A stretch of 24,771 nt of DNA from an uncultured Acidimicrobiales bacterium (GCA_937942965.1 CALDGN010000119.1:1-24771), one strand, 5' to 3'. Shown: positions 1 to 7,937, counted from the first letter of the stretch. The notes: generated by a model not told the origin, from the letters alone. Numbers and translations: made by a program.

Positions 1-117
1 GAGTTCGGCGTCGCGTTGCTCGTCGACGACCAGCCACGGGCGATCTCCGAGCGCATGGGTGCCCATCGAAACCGGATGCGTCGCCGGATCGAGCGGCAGC
101 TCGTCGAACCAGTCCAC
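1..117 (-). CDS. N-terminal fragment of an unidentified protein, possibly DUF3445-like
   Basis: The minus strand is open from the left window edge to an in-frame stop at 157-159. The translation looks like real protein: it has W-F-D-E-L near the start and then M-G-T-H-A-L-G-D-R-P-W-L with D-E-Q and D-A-E-L. This loosely recalls the N-terminus of DUF3445 / heme-dependent oxidative N-demethylase-like proteins (M-G-L..L...W...D..Y..E-L), but the fragment is too short to be sure. The best start downstream of the stop is GTG at 115-117; an ATG at 64-66 is the alternative. It is divergent from the glycosyltransferase gene, with about 130 bp between them. Most of the gene lies outside the window. 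Confidence 0.4.
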   Translation of the reverse strand, partial: MDWFDELPLDPATHPVSMGTHALGDRPWLVVDEQRDAEL

Positions 118-246
118 GCCCCGCAGCGTATGGCGGGGGAACCGTCGCGTACCCCATCACGACGAGACCATGGGCCACGGGTCCCGCGTCGCGGAAATGG
201 CTCGGCGGGGGAGAAGCGCGGCGGAACGGGGCCGAAGGGAACCCGT

Positions 247-1623
247 ATGACTCGGCTGATTTTTCAACTCGGTACGAACAACTGGCAGCGCGATGGTGAG
301 TTCGCGCCCGGTTCGGGGATCCTGCACAAGGCGCACCACGCCGCCTTCAATTCGCTACCGAACACACGCGCCTTCTCGATGTATCCGTCCCCGACGCAAC
401 GGTTCGTCGAAGACGACGTCCGGGTGTTCGAACTCGAGCATGACATCCCGATCTTCGAGACGGCGGCTCCGGGGAGCAACCTCGGCTGGCACAGCATGAG
501 CGACGGCGAGATCGCGGCCTACCGCCAGCGTCTCGCCAACGAGGTCGATGCCTGGATCAACGCGATCGAGGCAGATCACGGCGAACCGATGTCGCTCGCG
601 ATCGCGCACCACGCATTTCTCAACCCGGTTGTGCTCGCCGACGTGAACGAGCGTCGCCTGGCGATCGGCAAGCCCCGCATTCCGGTGCTGTGCTTCGCCC
701 ACGGAACTGCTTTGCAGATGTACACGGCAGCCGAGTCGGCAAGCCGAGACCCGCTCGAGTTTCCATCCCGCTTCTTGCCCATGATGGAAGCCGAGGGCGT
801 CTTCGATGCCACCGGAGTTCGCGCCGTCGACTGGGTCGCAGCCGTGACAACGAAACAGGTGCGTTCGTTCAACGACGTCTTCGACAGCTTCCCCCTGGAC
901 CGGATCGTGCTTACGCCGAACGGCTACGACCAGGAAGTGTTCGCTCCCGCAGTGCATCCAACAAAGGCCCCAGCGTGGCGGCGCGACCTCATGCCGAGCT
1001 TCATCACTCGCCCCTACGAGGGAAGCAACGTGCCGCCGATGCCGGTCCCCGGTGACTACGACCACTACGTCGTCTTCAGCGGAAAGTTCGCCGAGTGGAA
1101 GCGTCTCGATGCGCTGCTCGAGTCGGCCTCAATCTGGGAACGTCACGAGAAGCGGATCGCCACCATTGTCGTTGGCGGTGGCTCGTTGGCCGACGACAAG
1201 CGGTACCAAGACCTGGCCTACGAGCACTACCGGCTCACCGACACGTACTTCCTTGGGCCACGCGATCAAGAAGAGTTGGCCTTGCTCTACTCGGCCGCCG
1301 ACGTCGCCTGTTTCCCCTCACGGAACGAACCGTTCGGGATGGTGCTCATCGAAGCCATGGCGTGCGGCGCGCCGGTCATCGGCGCGAACTCGGGCGGTCC
1401 GAAGGACTTCGTCAACGACGCGATTGGTTTGCTCGTTCTCGAAAGCGAAGACACCTCGGTGCTCGGCGCCCGGCTCGAAGCCGCGACCATGCAAGCCGTC
1501 GCCGAAGATTGGAAGCGCACTCGTGGACCGTCAGCCATGAACTACGCGTTGATGAACTTCAGCATTCGCGCCCAGGTTGACCAGATGCTCGACCAGCTCG
1601 TACGTGAGCGCCAACTCGCCTAA
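247..1623 (+). CDS. GT4-family glycosyltransferase
   Basis: Probable retaining glycosyltransferase of 458 aa with the GT-B fold, transferring a sugar from a nucleotide-sugar donor to an unknown acceptor. The C-terminal half shows the GT4 signatures: Y-V-V-F-S-G-K-F-A-E-W-K-R (donor-domain start), V-V-G-G-G, L-Y-S-A-A-D-V and the E-x7-E motif in E-P-F-G-M-V-L-I-E-A-M-A, followed by G-A-P-V-I-G. The N-terminal half resembles an acceptor domain and contains H-G-T. I place the start at ATG 247 because a purine-rich GAAGGGA lies just upstream and the residues then look like a normal enzyme (M-T-R-L-I-F-Q-L-G). The frame stays open back to 16, but that extension is Arg-rich and overlaps the divergent gene. 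It converges on the SDR gene with a 6-bp gap. No cell-wall or exopolysaccharide cluster is visible beside it, so the substrate is unknown. Confidence 0.82.
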   Translation: MTRLIFQLGTNNWQRDGEFAPGSGILHKAHHAAFNSLPNTRAFSMYPSPTQRFVEDDVRVFELEHDIPIFETAAPGSNLGWHSMSDGEIAAYRQRLANEVDAWINAIEADHGEPMSLAIAHHAFLNPVVLADVNERRLAIGKPRIPVLCFAHGTALQMYTAAESASRDPLEFPSRFLPMMEAEGVFDATGVRAVDWVAAVTTKQVRSFNDVFDSFPLDRIVLTPNGYDQEVFAPAVHPTKAPAWRRDLMPSFITRPYEGSNVPPMPVPGDYDHYVVFSGKFAEWKRLDALLESASIWERHEKRIATIVVGGGSLADDKRYQDLAYEHYRLTDTYFLGPRDQEELALLYSAADVACFPSRNEPFGMVLIEAMACGAPVIGANSGGPKDFVNDAIGLLVLESEDTSVLGARLEAATMQAVAEDWKRTRGPSAMNYALMNFSIRAQVDQMLDQLVRERQLA

Positions 1624-1629
1624 CGACGG

Positions 1630-2379
1630 CTACGCGCTCGGGAACTTCACCATGCCGCCGCCATCGAGCACGATGGCTTGGCCGGTGATCCAGCGTCCGC
1701 TTTCGGCGGCGAGCCACACCGCCGCGGCGGCGACATCTTCAGGCTCGCCGAGGCGCTTGAGCGGATAGTTCTGCGCGACCTCGTCGCCCTTCTCGCCTTC
1801 CCAAAGGAACTTGGCAAAGTCGGTCTTCACGAGACCGGGGCACAGCGCGTTGACGCGAACCTGCGGTCCGAGCTCTGCGCCGAGCTGCTTGGTCAGGTGG
1901 ATCAGTGCCGCCTTGGAGATGTCGTAGACGCCGATGAACTCGTTGGTCGAGAAGCCGCCGACCGAGGCGATGTTGATGATGACGCCGTCGTTCTCCTTCA
2001 TATAGGAGTTCCAGCACAGTTGGCTGAAGATCAGCGGCGCGGTCAGGTTGACCTCGAATGTCTTGTTCCACCGGGGAATATCGCAGTCGATCGTCGGACC
2101 GTTGTATGGGCCAGTGCCGGCGTTGTTCACCAGGATGTCGACGCCGCCGAGGCGGTCCATGGTTGCTGCGACGATGCGCTCGGCGTCTTCGGGGCGACCA
2201 ACGTGGCCAGCTTCCCAGATGCAGCCGATCTCGTTCGCGGTCTCTTCGCATGACTCGGCCTTGCGGCTCGTGATCATGACCTCGGCGCCGGAATCGACCA
2301 TGGCCTTGGCGATCGCCTTGCCGATACCGCGGCTACCGCCGGTGATGAGTGCCTTCTTGCCGTCAAGTCGCAGATCCAT
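1630..2379 (-). CDS. Short-chain dehydrogenase/reductase (classical SDR)
   Basis: NAD(P)-dependent oxidoreductase of 249 aa, the usual classical-SDR length. The cofactor-binding motif T-G-G-S-R-G-I-G is at residues 13-20 and N-N-A-G at 85-88. The catalytic residues are Ser139 (I-N-I-A-S) and Tyr152/Lys156 (Y-D-I-S-K). A C-terminal P-G-L-V-K-T-D segment and G-Q-A-I-V-L-D-G-G-G close the fold. The R-K after the second strand (I-T-S-R-K) would favour NADP(H), which is inference. The substrate cannot be read from the sequence. It is transcribed divergently from the DinB-nitroreductase gene, with only 56 bp between the two start codons. Confidence 0.9.
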   Translation of the reverse strand: MDLRLDGKKALITGGSRGIGKAIAKAMVDSGAEVMITSRKAESCEETANEIGCIWEAGHVGRPEDAERIVAATMDRLGGVDILVNNAGTGPYNGPTIDCDIPRWNKTFEVNLTAPLIFSQLCWNSYMKENDGVIINIASVGGFSTNEFIGVYDISKAALIHLTKQLGAELGPQVRVNALCPGLVKTDFAKFLWEGEKGDEVAQNYPLKRLGEPEDVAAAAVWLAAESGRWITGQAIVLDGGGMVKFPSA

Positions 2380-2386
2380 GGAGCTG

Positions 2387-2392
2387 ACGTTA
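2387..2392 (-). promoter_or_regulatory. Candidate -10 element of the SDR gene (leaderless type)
   Basis: TAACGT on the minus strand lies 7 nt before the ATG at 2379, and there is no Shine-Dalgarno sequence. This is the spacing expected for a leaderless transcript. No convincing -35 is visible. Confidence 0.4.
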
Positions 2393-2422
2393 GTTGTGGC
2401 CGTGCTCGGTATTCACATGCAC

Positions 2423-2428
2423 AAGACT
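2423..2428 (+). promoter_or_regulatory. Candidate -10 element of the DinB-nitroreductase gene (leaderless type)
   Basis: AAGACT lies 7 nt before ATG 2436. No Shine-Dalgarno sequence precedes the start, and no clear -35 is visible. The site sits in the 56-bp divergent gap shared with the SDR gene. Confidence 0.33.
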
Positions 2429-2435
2429 GCTTCCT

Positions 2436-3578
2436 ATGACGAACGCCAACTCGCCGCGTCCAACGACCTCGACGAAACAGGTGATCCTCGACTCCATCGA
2501 CGACAAGGTCGCGGAGCTGCTTGAACGGCTCGTTGGTCTGACCGACGACGAGTACCGATGGGAACCCGCCGGCGACATGTGGTCGGTCCGAGCGTCGGAC
2601 GGCGAGGCGACGGTCGACTTCGACCCGGACCGCGACATCGAGCCTGCGCCGCTCACCACGATCGCCTGGCGCCTCTGGCACCTGGCCAGCGACTGCCTGG
2701 CCGACTACACGGCCCGCTTCAACGGCACACCAATGGAGGAAACCGACCCGTCATGGAGCTTGTCCGCTGACGAGGCCGTGCAGCGGCTGGCAACGAACTG
2801 GTCTGCGTTCCGCTCCGTTCTGGTGGGCTTCGACGATTGGTTCGAAGAACTCGGCGACGGATTCGGCCCGTGGTCTCGGCACTGCGTCGCGGACTTCGCC
2901 ATGCATGCGAGCAACGAGTTGGTCCACCACGGCGCCGAGATCGCGACGCTGCGAGATCTCTACCGATCGTTCGGCCCTGCGGCCCGCTTCTCGATGCCGC
3001 TCAGCGAGGCGATGTACTCGCTGCGAGCAATACGTCGACTGCGCCCGGACCCGATCCCGCCGGCCGATATCGAGGCGATGCTCGATGCCGCTATCCAAGC
3101 GCCGAACGGAGGCAACCTTCAGCTCTGGCATTTCATCACGGTGACCGATCGCGATCTGATCGCACAGTTCGCACCGCTGTATCACGAGGCATGGTGGGCC
3201 AAGCGAAGCGACTCGGGCTACACGCCCGACACACTGCCTGATTCGCACGCCTCGGCCCGGCGACTCGCCGACGAGATCGGCGACGTGCCGGCAATCGTCT
3301 TCTTCTGCGCGATCGCCAAGGGCTCGGCGGCGGCCAACGCGATCATTCCTGCCGTTCAGAACATGCTGCTGGCCGGCCGAGCCCTCGGCATCGGCGGGAC
3401 GATCACGACGTTGCACCCAACGGTTGACAAGCGGGTGCACGAGCTGTTCGAGATTCCCGACACCGCTCAGATCGTGTACGCCGTTCCGCTTGGGTATCCC
3501 CGTGGTCGATTCGGTCCGGTCACTCGCCGCCCCCTGCACGAGGTCAGTTCGCAGAACCGTTGGATCCGCGACGCGTGA
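2436..3578 (+). CDS. DinB-domain and nitroreductase fusion protein
   Basis: A 380-aa protein that joins two families. Residues about 15-180 look like a DinB/YfiT-type four-helix metal-binding domain: W81-H82 in helix 2, and H157 with H164/H165 in the H-A-S-N-E-L-V-H-H-G-A-E stretch supply the expected histidine ligands. Residues about 185-375 look like an FMN-dependent nitroreductase: R-A-I-R-R-L near 197-202, A-P-N-G-G-N-L-Q-L-W near 222-231 (flavin-binding loop) and G-I-G-G-T in the C-terminal part. The two halves are continuous with no stop. DinB domains often belong to thiol-dependent (mycothiol/bacillithiol) transferases, so the fusion may couple thiol and flavin chemistry; this is inference. 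I chose ATG 2436 over an upstream frame extension. The stop overlaps the GTG of the next gene (GTGA), implying translational coupling. Confidence 0.8.
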   Translation: MTNANSPRPTTSTKQVILDSIDDKVAELLERLVGLTDDEYRWEPAGDMWSVRASDGEATVDFDPDRDIEPAPLTTIAWRLWHLASDCLADYTARFNGTPMEETDPSWSLSADEAVQRLATNWSAFRSVLVGFDDWFEELGDGFGPWSRHCVADFAMHASNELVHHGAEIATLRDLYRSFGPAARFSMPLSEAMYSLRAIRRLRPDPIPPADIEAMLDAAIQAPNGGNLQLWHFITVTDRDLIAQFAPLYHEAWWAKRSDSGYTPDTLPDSHASARRLADEIGDVPAIVFFCAIAKGSAAANAIIPAVQNMLLAGRALGIGGTITTLHPTVDKRVHELFEIPDTAQIVYAVPLGYPRGRFGPVTRRPLHEVSSQNRWIRDA

Positions 3579-4444
3579 GTTCAGATCATGCTTCGTTGGC
3601 GATCGGTGCGGTTGCTGAGGCGCTTGACGTCGAGGTCGTTGCTGCCTCGCGGGTAAGTGGTGGCGATGTTGCCGAAGCGTTCCGGCTCGAGCTTGGCGAC
3701 GGCCGCGTCGTGTTCGCCAAGACTCGCGCCGGCGCACCGAGCGACTTCTTCGACACCGAGGCTCGGGGCTTGCGCTGGCTTCGCCAGGCCAACGCCCTGC
3801 CGGTGCCATCGGTCGTGCACGTCGGTAGTGAGCCTCCGCTGCTTGTACTCGAGTGGATTGACGAGGCACATCGTCGCCCCCAAAGTGACGCGGACTTCGG
3901 ACGATCACTGGCCGCGCTGCATGCGGCTGGCGCTCCATGTTTCGGGCGCGAAGATCGTCGCACGACCGGAAGTCGTGGCCTTCCGAACGAGCCGTGCGCG
4001 ACCTGGCCCGACTTCTTTGCGACCCAGCGGCTGCTTCCGCTCGCTCGACTCGCCGCTGACGAGCAAGCCCTGCCGCCCGCAACGGTGGCGATGCTCGAAG
4101 CGATCGCGGCGCGCCTCGATGGGTTCGGGGCCGAAGGCGAACCGCCGGCTCGGCTCCACGGCGACCTGTGGGCGGGCAATCGGATCATCGACGCCTCGGG
4201 GCAAAGCTGGCTGATCGACCCGGCGGCGCACGGCGGGCACCGCGAGTTCGACCTCGCCATGATGCAGCTCTTCGGCGGCTGGGCCGACGACGTCTTCGAT
4301 GCCTATGACGACATCGCCCCGTTGGCCGACGGCTGGCGCGACCGCGTCGGTCTGCACCAACTCGCCCCGCTCGCTGTGCATGCGATCAAGTTTGGCGGCG
4401 GCTACGTGCGGGCGACTGCCGAAACCGCCCAGCGGTACTGCTAG
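3575..4444 (+). CDS. Fructosamine kinase family / aminoglycoside-phosphotransferase-like protein
   Basis: Probable small-molecule kinase of 289 aa with the protein-kinase-like fold, close to the usual fructosamine-3-kinase length (about 290). It has an N-terminal lobe with V-F-A-K-T (ATP lysine) and a D-F-F-D-T-E-A-R-G-L helix. The catalytic loop H-G-D-L-W-A-G-N starts at H195, and a metal-binding L-I-D-P-A-A-H-G-G-H-R-E-F-D segment follows. This H-G-D-L-W-x-G-N / D-P-A-x-x-G-x-R-E pattern is characteristic of fructosamine kinases, which deglycate proteins by phosphorylating ketoamines. GTG 3575 is preferred because it gives a 4-nt GTGA overlap with the preceding stop; a TTG at 3560 is the alternative. 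Coupling to the DinB-nitroreductase protein hints at a shared role in damage repair or detoxification, which is inference. Confidence 0.8.
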   Translation: MSSDHASLAIGAVAEALDVEVVAASRVSGGDVAEAFRLELGDGRVVFAKTRAGAPSDFFDTEARGLRWLRQANALPVPSVVHVGSEPPLLVLEWIDEAHRRPQSDADFGRSLAALHAAGAPCFGREDRRTTGSRGLPNEPCATWPDFFATQRLLPLARLAADEQALPPATVAMLEAIAARLDGFGAEGEPPARLHGDLWAGNRIIDASGQSWLIDPAAHGGHREFDLAMMQLFGGWADDVFDAYDDIAPLADGWRDRVGLHQLAPLAVHAIKFGGGYVRATAETAQRYC

Positions 4445-4451
4445 CGCGGGC

Positions 4452-4457
4452 TACCTT
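4452..4457 (+). promoter_or_regulatory. Candidate -10 element of the PaiB-like gene (leaderless type)
   Basis: TACCTT lies 7 nt before ATG 4465, inside the 20-bp gap after the kinase stop. There is no Shine-Dalgarno sequence, so the downstream gene may start its own leaderless transcript. Confidence 0.38.
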
Positions 4458-4464
4458 CAGCTCC

Positions 4465-5070
4465 ATGCTGATCCGCCCTCACGACGCCTGGACCGACAAC
4501 GAGCACGTGGCCGCCTATGTGCGCTCGATCGGGTTCGGCCAGTTCGCGGTCAACGGTCCCGCCGTGCCGATCGTTGTGCCGACCCAGTTCGTAGTCGACG
4601 ACACCTGCGCGCAGGTGGACTTCCACCTCGCCAAGGCGAACCCCGTGTTTGCCGCGCTCGAAGCCAGCCCGCGGGCCGTACTGACCGTCGCTCCTGACTG
4701 GGCGTATATCCCCGGAGCATGGAAGGCGATCGGTGATGAAGATCCGAGCCGAGGCATCCCGACGACGTACTACTCGGCCGTGCAGCTCATCGGTGACGTC
4801 ACCGTCACCGACGACCCCGAAGCGATCGCCTCGACACTGCGCACACAGCTCGCCGATGTCGAACCCGATGGCGGTCTGGTCGATCCTGCGGAACATGCGG
4901 GGCAGTTCCGCGTGATCCGAGGCATCCGGATGACCGTGACCGAAGTTCGGGCCAAGGCCAAGTACGGCGGCAATGTCGACGACGCGCACCGGGCCGCGAT
5001 CGCGGAACGCCTTGCGGAACGGGGCGGACCCGGCGACCAGGCAGCCGCAGCTCGCGTTCCCAGGGACTAG
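4465..5070 (+). CDS. PaiB-like FMN-binding protein (negative transcriptional regulator family)
   Basis: A 201-aa protein of the PaiB family, a split-barrel FMN-binding fold; family proteins are about 200 aa. Diagnostic segments are the N-terminal M-L-I-R-P-H-D-A-W, the P-I-V-V-P-T-Q-F-V-V strand, H-L-A-K-A-N-P-V, and the conserved Y-I-P-G-A-W-K ... V-P/I-P-T-T-Y-Y-S-A-V-Q region. The C-terminal part has I-R-G-I-R-M-T-V-T-E-V-R-A-K-A-K-Y. PaiB of Bacillus was described as a repressor of sporulation and protease genes, but most family members are uncharacterised flavoproteins, and there is no HTH here. The protein is complete and follows the kinase gene by 20 bp. Confidence 0.82.
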   Translation: MLIRPHDAWTDNEHVAAYVRSIGFGQFAVNGPAVPIVVPTQFVVDDTCAQVDFHLAKANPVFAALEASPRAVLTVAPDWAYIPGAWKAIGDEDPSRGIPTTYYSAVQLIGDVTVTDDPEAIASTLRTQLADVEPDGGLVDPAEHAGQFRVIRGIRMTVTEVRAKAKYGGNVDDAHRAAIAERLAERGGPGDQAAAARVPRD

Positions 5071-5092
5071 CGCCGCTCGTCGATCAGTGGCG
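5071..5092. terminator. Hairpin in the convergent gap (possible bidirectional terminator)
   Basis: CGCCGCT (5071-5077) can pair with AGTGGCG (5086-5092) across an 8-nt loop, giving a 7-bp stem with one G-T pair. It almost fills the 25-bp gap between two convergent genes. No T-tract follows, so it would be an atypical or GC-rich terminator. Confidence 0.33.
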
Positions 5093-5095
5093 TTC

Positions 5096-5638
5096 CTAAT
5101 GCTCCAGCTCCACGACGTGGGCTGACTCCCACGGTTCGCGCAGCGGTGAAAGTGAACGCGGCGTGCGACCCTCGACGAGCCCCGCGGTCAACCAGGTCTC
5201 GGCCGCGTCGAGCAGGTCTTTCGGTGCCGGCAGGGGTGCCCGTTCGGCTTCCTCGACGAGCGCATCGGTTTGGGTGCTTGCTGGTTCCGCGTACCGGCCC
5301 AACTTCAGGCGCATTTGGAGCGTTCGCAACGGACGGGTCGATGCCAGCATCAGCAGATGGAGCCAATGATCCGGTTCGTCGGTCGACCGCGGGCGGATGC
5401 TGACCGACGACGGTCCCGAAAGCTGCACGCCGAAGAGCGCCGCTTCGCACCGCTCACGTTGGTGCTGGATCCATACGCGCTCGTCGTCGGTGAGTGCCTC
5501 GTCGCAGGCCCGGAGCGTGCGGATGTCATCGATCGCATGCAAGCGACCGCAACGGACTTCGCCCGGTCCGGACGCGACCAGTTCGGCAACGCGTTCGTCG
5601 AGCCGGCGTGCGAGGAGCGCGCGCCGGTCGTCAGTCAT
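5096..5638 (-). CDS. Hypothetical protein coupled to the carotenoid oxygenase gene
   Basis: I do not recognise this 180-aa protein. It is soluble, rich in Arg, Glu and Leu, and has no signal peptide or membrane segment. An early helical part (residues 1-70) carries an R-C-G-R-L-H-A-I-D-D-I-R stretch, and a later H-W-L-H-L-L-M-L-A segment is followed by R-P-L-R-T-L-Q-M-R-L-K-L-G-R-Y-A-E. The start ATG 5638 is chosen because it forms ATGACTGA with the stop of the carotenoid oxygenase gene, an 8-nt overlap typical of translational coupling. The frame is open further upstream, but that part lies inside the oxygenase gene. Tight coupling suggests a role with the oxygenase, but no function can be assigned. 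Confidence 0.65.
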   Translation of the reverse strand: MTDDRRALLARRLDERVAELVASGPGEVRCGRLHAIDDIRTLRACDEALTDDERVWIQHQRERCEAALFGVQLSGPSSVSIRPRSTDEPDHWLHLLMLASTRPLRTLQMRLKLGRYAEPASTQTDALVEEAERAPLPAPKDLLDAAETWLTAGLVEGRTPRSLSPLREPWESAHVVELEH

Positions 5639-6989
5639 TCGCCTCGATGGCATCGAGACGCTGCTGGTCGATCCACGTTCCATGGAATCCGAACGGCACC
5701 CGGACCGGCAGGTGCACCGCGGCGGTGAAGCTCATGTCAGCGGCATCGAGCACGACGAGATCGCTGCGGTCGGTTGCCTTGTCGTAGACATACCCCATGA
5801 GCCAGCCGTTATCTTCGGCCGCGCTGTCCGAGCGCGGGATGAACACGGCCTCGCCCGGAATCCGCTGGGTGCCGAAGTCGTGGCTGCTACTCGTGTCGCC
5901 TTCGAGGTCGTATTTGACCAACGAGTTCGACTCGCCGAAGGATGCCACGGCGTAGCCGAACCGATTCGGCAAACCGACGAGGCTGTCCGGCAGACGTGGG
6001 AACTCGATGTCGCGGTCGTCGAGTGCCGCTTCGCTGACACCGCCCGTGGACAGGTCGAGCGTCCACCGGTGGAGCGCGGCATCGTTCTTGAAGTCGGCTG
6101 ACTGGCTGCGCCACAACTCGGGATAGCGAGCCGTGTCGATGACGACCTTGTCACCGTCGTCGAAGGAGTTGAGCGGGTGGAAGACGTAACAGGGGTCGAC
6201 GTCGAACCAGGTCGGTTGGGCGCCGGCGACTCCACGGGGCATGACGCCGACGCGAGCGCCGTAGTCGTCGTCCCAGGCGTACGGCATGCCGCCCTTCATC
6301 GCCAGGTCGAGATCAAACACGACCGGCAGGTCCATGAAGATCACCTGCGTCTCGGTGATCGAGAAGTCGTGCACCATCGTCGGACCGGGCACGTCGATCG
6401 CCTCGGTCTGCACCAGCTCGCCATCGGCGCTCACCCGGTGATAGGTCAGGTAAGGCTCGAAGAAGCCGTAGCCAAAGAAATGCATTTCGCCGGTCACGGG
6501 GCAGATCTTTGGGTGCGCCGTCATCGCCGAGTTGAGGCGTCCGTCGTAGTCGTACGGGCCGATGGTGTTCAGTTCGCTATCGAGTTCACACGGGAAGCTC
6601 GACTCGACCAGCGCCAGGATCTTCCCCGCGTGATCAACGACGTGGGTGTTGTTCACGCCGATCGTGTAATCGACGACGCCGTCGTCACCGATCATGCGAG
6701 CCTTGGGCTCGTTGAGCGAGCGGGTCTGCACCCACCGGTTGCGGTACCACGAGGCCTGGCCGTCAGCCAGGCGAACACCGTGGATCATGCCGTCGCCGGC
6801 GAACCAGTGCGGCGACCAGCCACTCTTCGGGTTGGCGCCGTTGCGGAGGTACAGCCCTTCGAGCTCTGGTGGCAGCGAGCCGGTGATCTCGAGTCCGGTG
6901 TCGGTGCGCTCTTCTTGGACCGGCGCGTAGTTGCCCCGCAGATGGAACGGAGGCTTCTTCTTCGGAGCGAGTTCTTCGGTGGACGACAT
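5631..6989 (-). CDS. Carotenoid cleavage oxygenase (RPE65/lignostilbene dioxygenase family)
   Basis: Non-heme iron dioxygenase of 452 aa, within the family range (about 450-500), expected to cleave a carbon-carbon double bond of a carotenoid, apocarotenoid or stilbene in the cytoplasm. All four iron-binding histidines are visible: H159 (T-A-H-P-K), H207 (M-V-H-D-F), H271 (V-F-H-P-L-N) and H436 (G-F-H-G-T-W). The N-terminal L-E-G-L-Y-L-R-N-G-A-N-P and H-W-F-A-G-D-G-M-I-H-G-V segments are typical of the family. It follows the esterase gene by 9 bp and overlaps the next small gene by 8 nt, so the three form an operon. The substrate is not evident, and no carotenoid synthesis genes are in the window. 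Confidence 0.92.
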   Translation of the reverse strand: MSSTEELAPKKKPPFHLRGNYAPVQEERTDTGLEITGSLPPELEGLYLRNGANPKSGWSPHWFAGDGMIHGVRLADGQASWYRNRWVQTRSLNEPKARMIGDDGVVDYTIGVNNTHVVDHAGKILALVESSFPCELDSELNTIGPYDYDGRLNSAMTAHPKICPVTGEMHFFGYGFFEPYLTYHRVSADGELVQTEAIDVPGPTMVHDFSITETQVIFMDLPVVFDLDLAMKGGMPYAWDDDYGARVGVMPRGVAGAQPTWFDVDPCYVFHPLNSFDDGDKVVIDTARYPELWRSQSADFKNDAALHRWTLDLSTGGVSEAALDDRDIEFPRLPDSLVGLPNRFGYAVASFGESNSLVKYDLEGDTSSSHDFGTQRIPGEAVFIPRSDSAAEDNGWLMGYVYDKATDRSDLVVLDAADMSFTAAVHLPVRVPFGFHGTWIDQQRLDAIEAND

Positions 6990-6998
6990 GGCGACCTT

Positions 6999-7904
6999 TC
7001 AGGCGTCGATGGCAGTGCGGGCGGCGGAAGCGATCTGGGTGACGGCTCGGGCTCCCGCGTCACAGATCGAGCCGAGCTGGAAGAAGACGTGCACCATGCC
7101 CTCGTAGTTCGTGAGCGTCACGTCAACGCCAGCGGCTCGCAAGGTCTCTTCATAGCGCGCACCTTGATCGCGCAACGGGTCGAACTCGGCGGTGATGATG
7201 ACAGCGGGCGCAACGCCCTCGTGCGATTCGGCGAAGATCGGTGAGGCTCGCCAGTCCGCAGGGTCAGCCTGGTATTGGGCCGAGAACCAGTCCATCGTCT
7301 CGCGAGTCAAGAAGTAGCCCTCGCCGTTCTCGGTCATCGACGGCGAGTCATCGTTCACATCGACGGCGGGGTAGATGAGCAGCTGTGCGTCGAGGGCGAG
7401 GCCCGCGTCACGAGCCATGAGCGCCAGCACGGCCGAGAAGTTGCCGCCCGCAGAATCGCCGCCGACGACGAGGCCAGCCTCGGCGCCGTAGGCAGCGCGA
7501 TCCGCATCGATCGCCTGGAGCACGTTCCACGAGTCGTCGATGCCCGCGGGGAAGGGGTGCTCGGGGGCGAGCCGATAGTCGATCGAGATGACGGTCGTAC
7601 CTGACTCGCCCGCAAGCTGGCGACACACCGCATCGTGGGTGTCGAGGTCGCCGATCGTGTAACCGCCTCCATGCACGTACACGAAGCAGCCAGAGGCTCC
7701 GTCGTTCTCGTAGCGGCGGCAAGGGACGCCGGCGATCGAAACATCAGCGACGGTGTCGATCTCTGGACCAGGGCCAACGAGTGCGGCGAGGGCCGCGTAC
7801 CCCTCTCGTCGCATCTCGACGGTCTGCTCGGAAACGGGTGGGGCTGCGGCGGCCGCGGCGTTGGACGCGTCGACAAGTCCCTGGATCTGTGGATCGAGTG
7901 GCAT
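6999..7904 (-). CDS. Alpha/beta hydrolase, hormone-sensitive-lipase family esterase
   Basis: Carboxylesterase-like protein of 301 aa, the usual length for family IV (HSL) esterases. The oxyanion motif H-G-G-G is at residues 78-81. The nucleophile is Ser151 in G-D-S-A-G-G, with Asp242 (A-E-F-D-P-L-R-D) and His272 (G-M-V-H-V-F-F) completing the triad. D-Y-R-L-A-P-E-H-P-F-P-A is also characteristic. No signal peptide is present, so it is probably cytoplasmic. It is the first gene of the minus-strand operon with the carotenoid oxygenase and may handle ester substrates or products of that pathway (inference). It is divergent from the flavoprotein gene with a 39-bp gap. Confidence 0.9.
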   Translation of the reverse strand: MPLDPQIQGLVDASNAAAAAAPPVSEQTVEMRREGYAALAALVGPGPEIDTVADVSIAGVPCRRYENDGASGCFVYVHGGGYTIGDLDTHDAVCRQLAGESGTTVISIDYRLAPEHPFPAGIDDSWNVLQAIDADRAAYGAEAGLVVGGDSAGGNFSAVLALMARDAGLALDAQLLIYPAVDVNDDSPSMTENGEGYFLTRETMDWFSAQYQADPADWRASPIFAESHEGVAPAVIITAEFDPLRDQGARYEETLRAAGVDVTLTNYEGMVHVFFQLGSICDAGARAVTQIASAARTAIDA

Positions 7905-7910
7905 GGGGCG

Positions 7911-7916
7911 AGACTA
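7911..7916 (-). promoter_or_regulatory. Candidate -10 element of the esterase-carotenoid oxygenase operon
   Basis: TAGTCT on the minus strand ends 6 nt before the ATG at 7904. There is no ribosome-binding sequence between them, consistent with leaderless expression. No clear -35. Confidence 0.4.
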
Positions 7917-7931
7917 GGCGCCGTCGCCAGC

Positions 7932-7937
7932 GATACT
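7932..7937 (+). promoter_or_regulatory. Candidate -10 element of the flavoprotein gene
   Basis: GATACT ends 6 nt before GTG 7944. The intervening GGAG is too close to the start for a normal ribosome-binding site, so a leaderless reading is preferred. Confidence 0.33.

Noticed and set aside
16..246. N-terminal extension of the glycosyltransferase frame
   Set aside because: The added residues are Arg-rich and unlike a GT4 N-terminus, the region overlaps a plausible divergent gene, and ATG 247 has a ribosome-binding site.
2751..4082. Long minus-strand open frame opposite the DinB-nitroreductase and kinase genes
   Set aside because: It spans two well-supported plus-strand genes and has no recognisable domain; a compositional shadow.
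6177..7244. Plus-strand open frame opposite the carotenoid oxygenase and esterase
   Set aside because: Crosses two convincing minus-strand enzymes and has Asp/Val/Arg-rich antisense-like composition.
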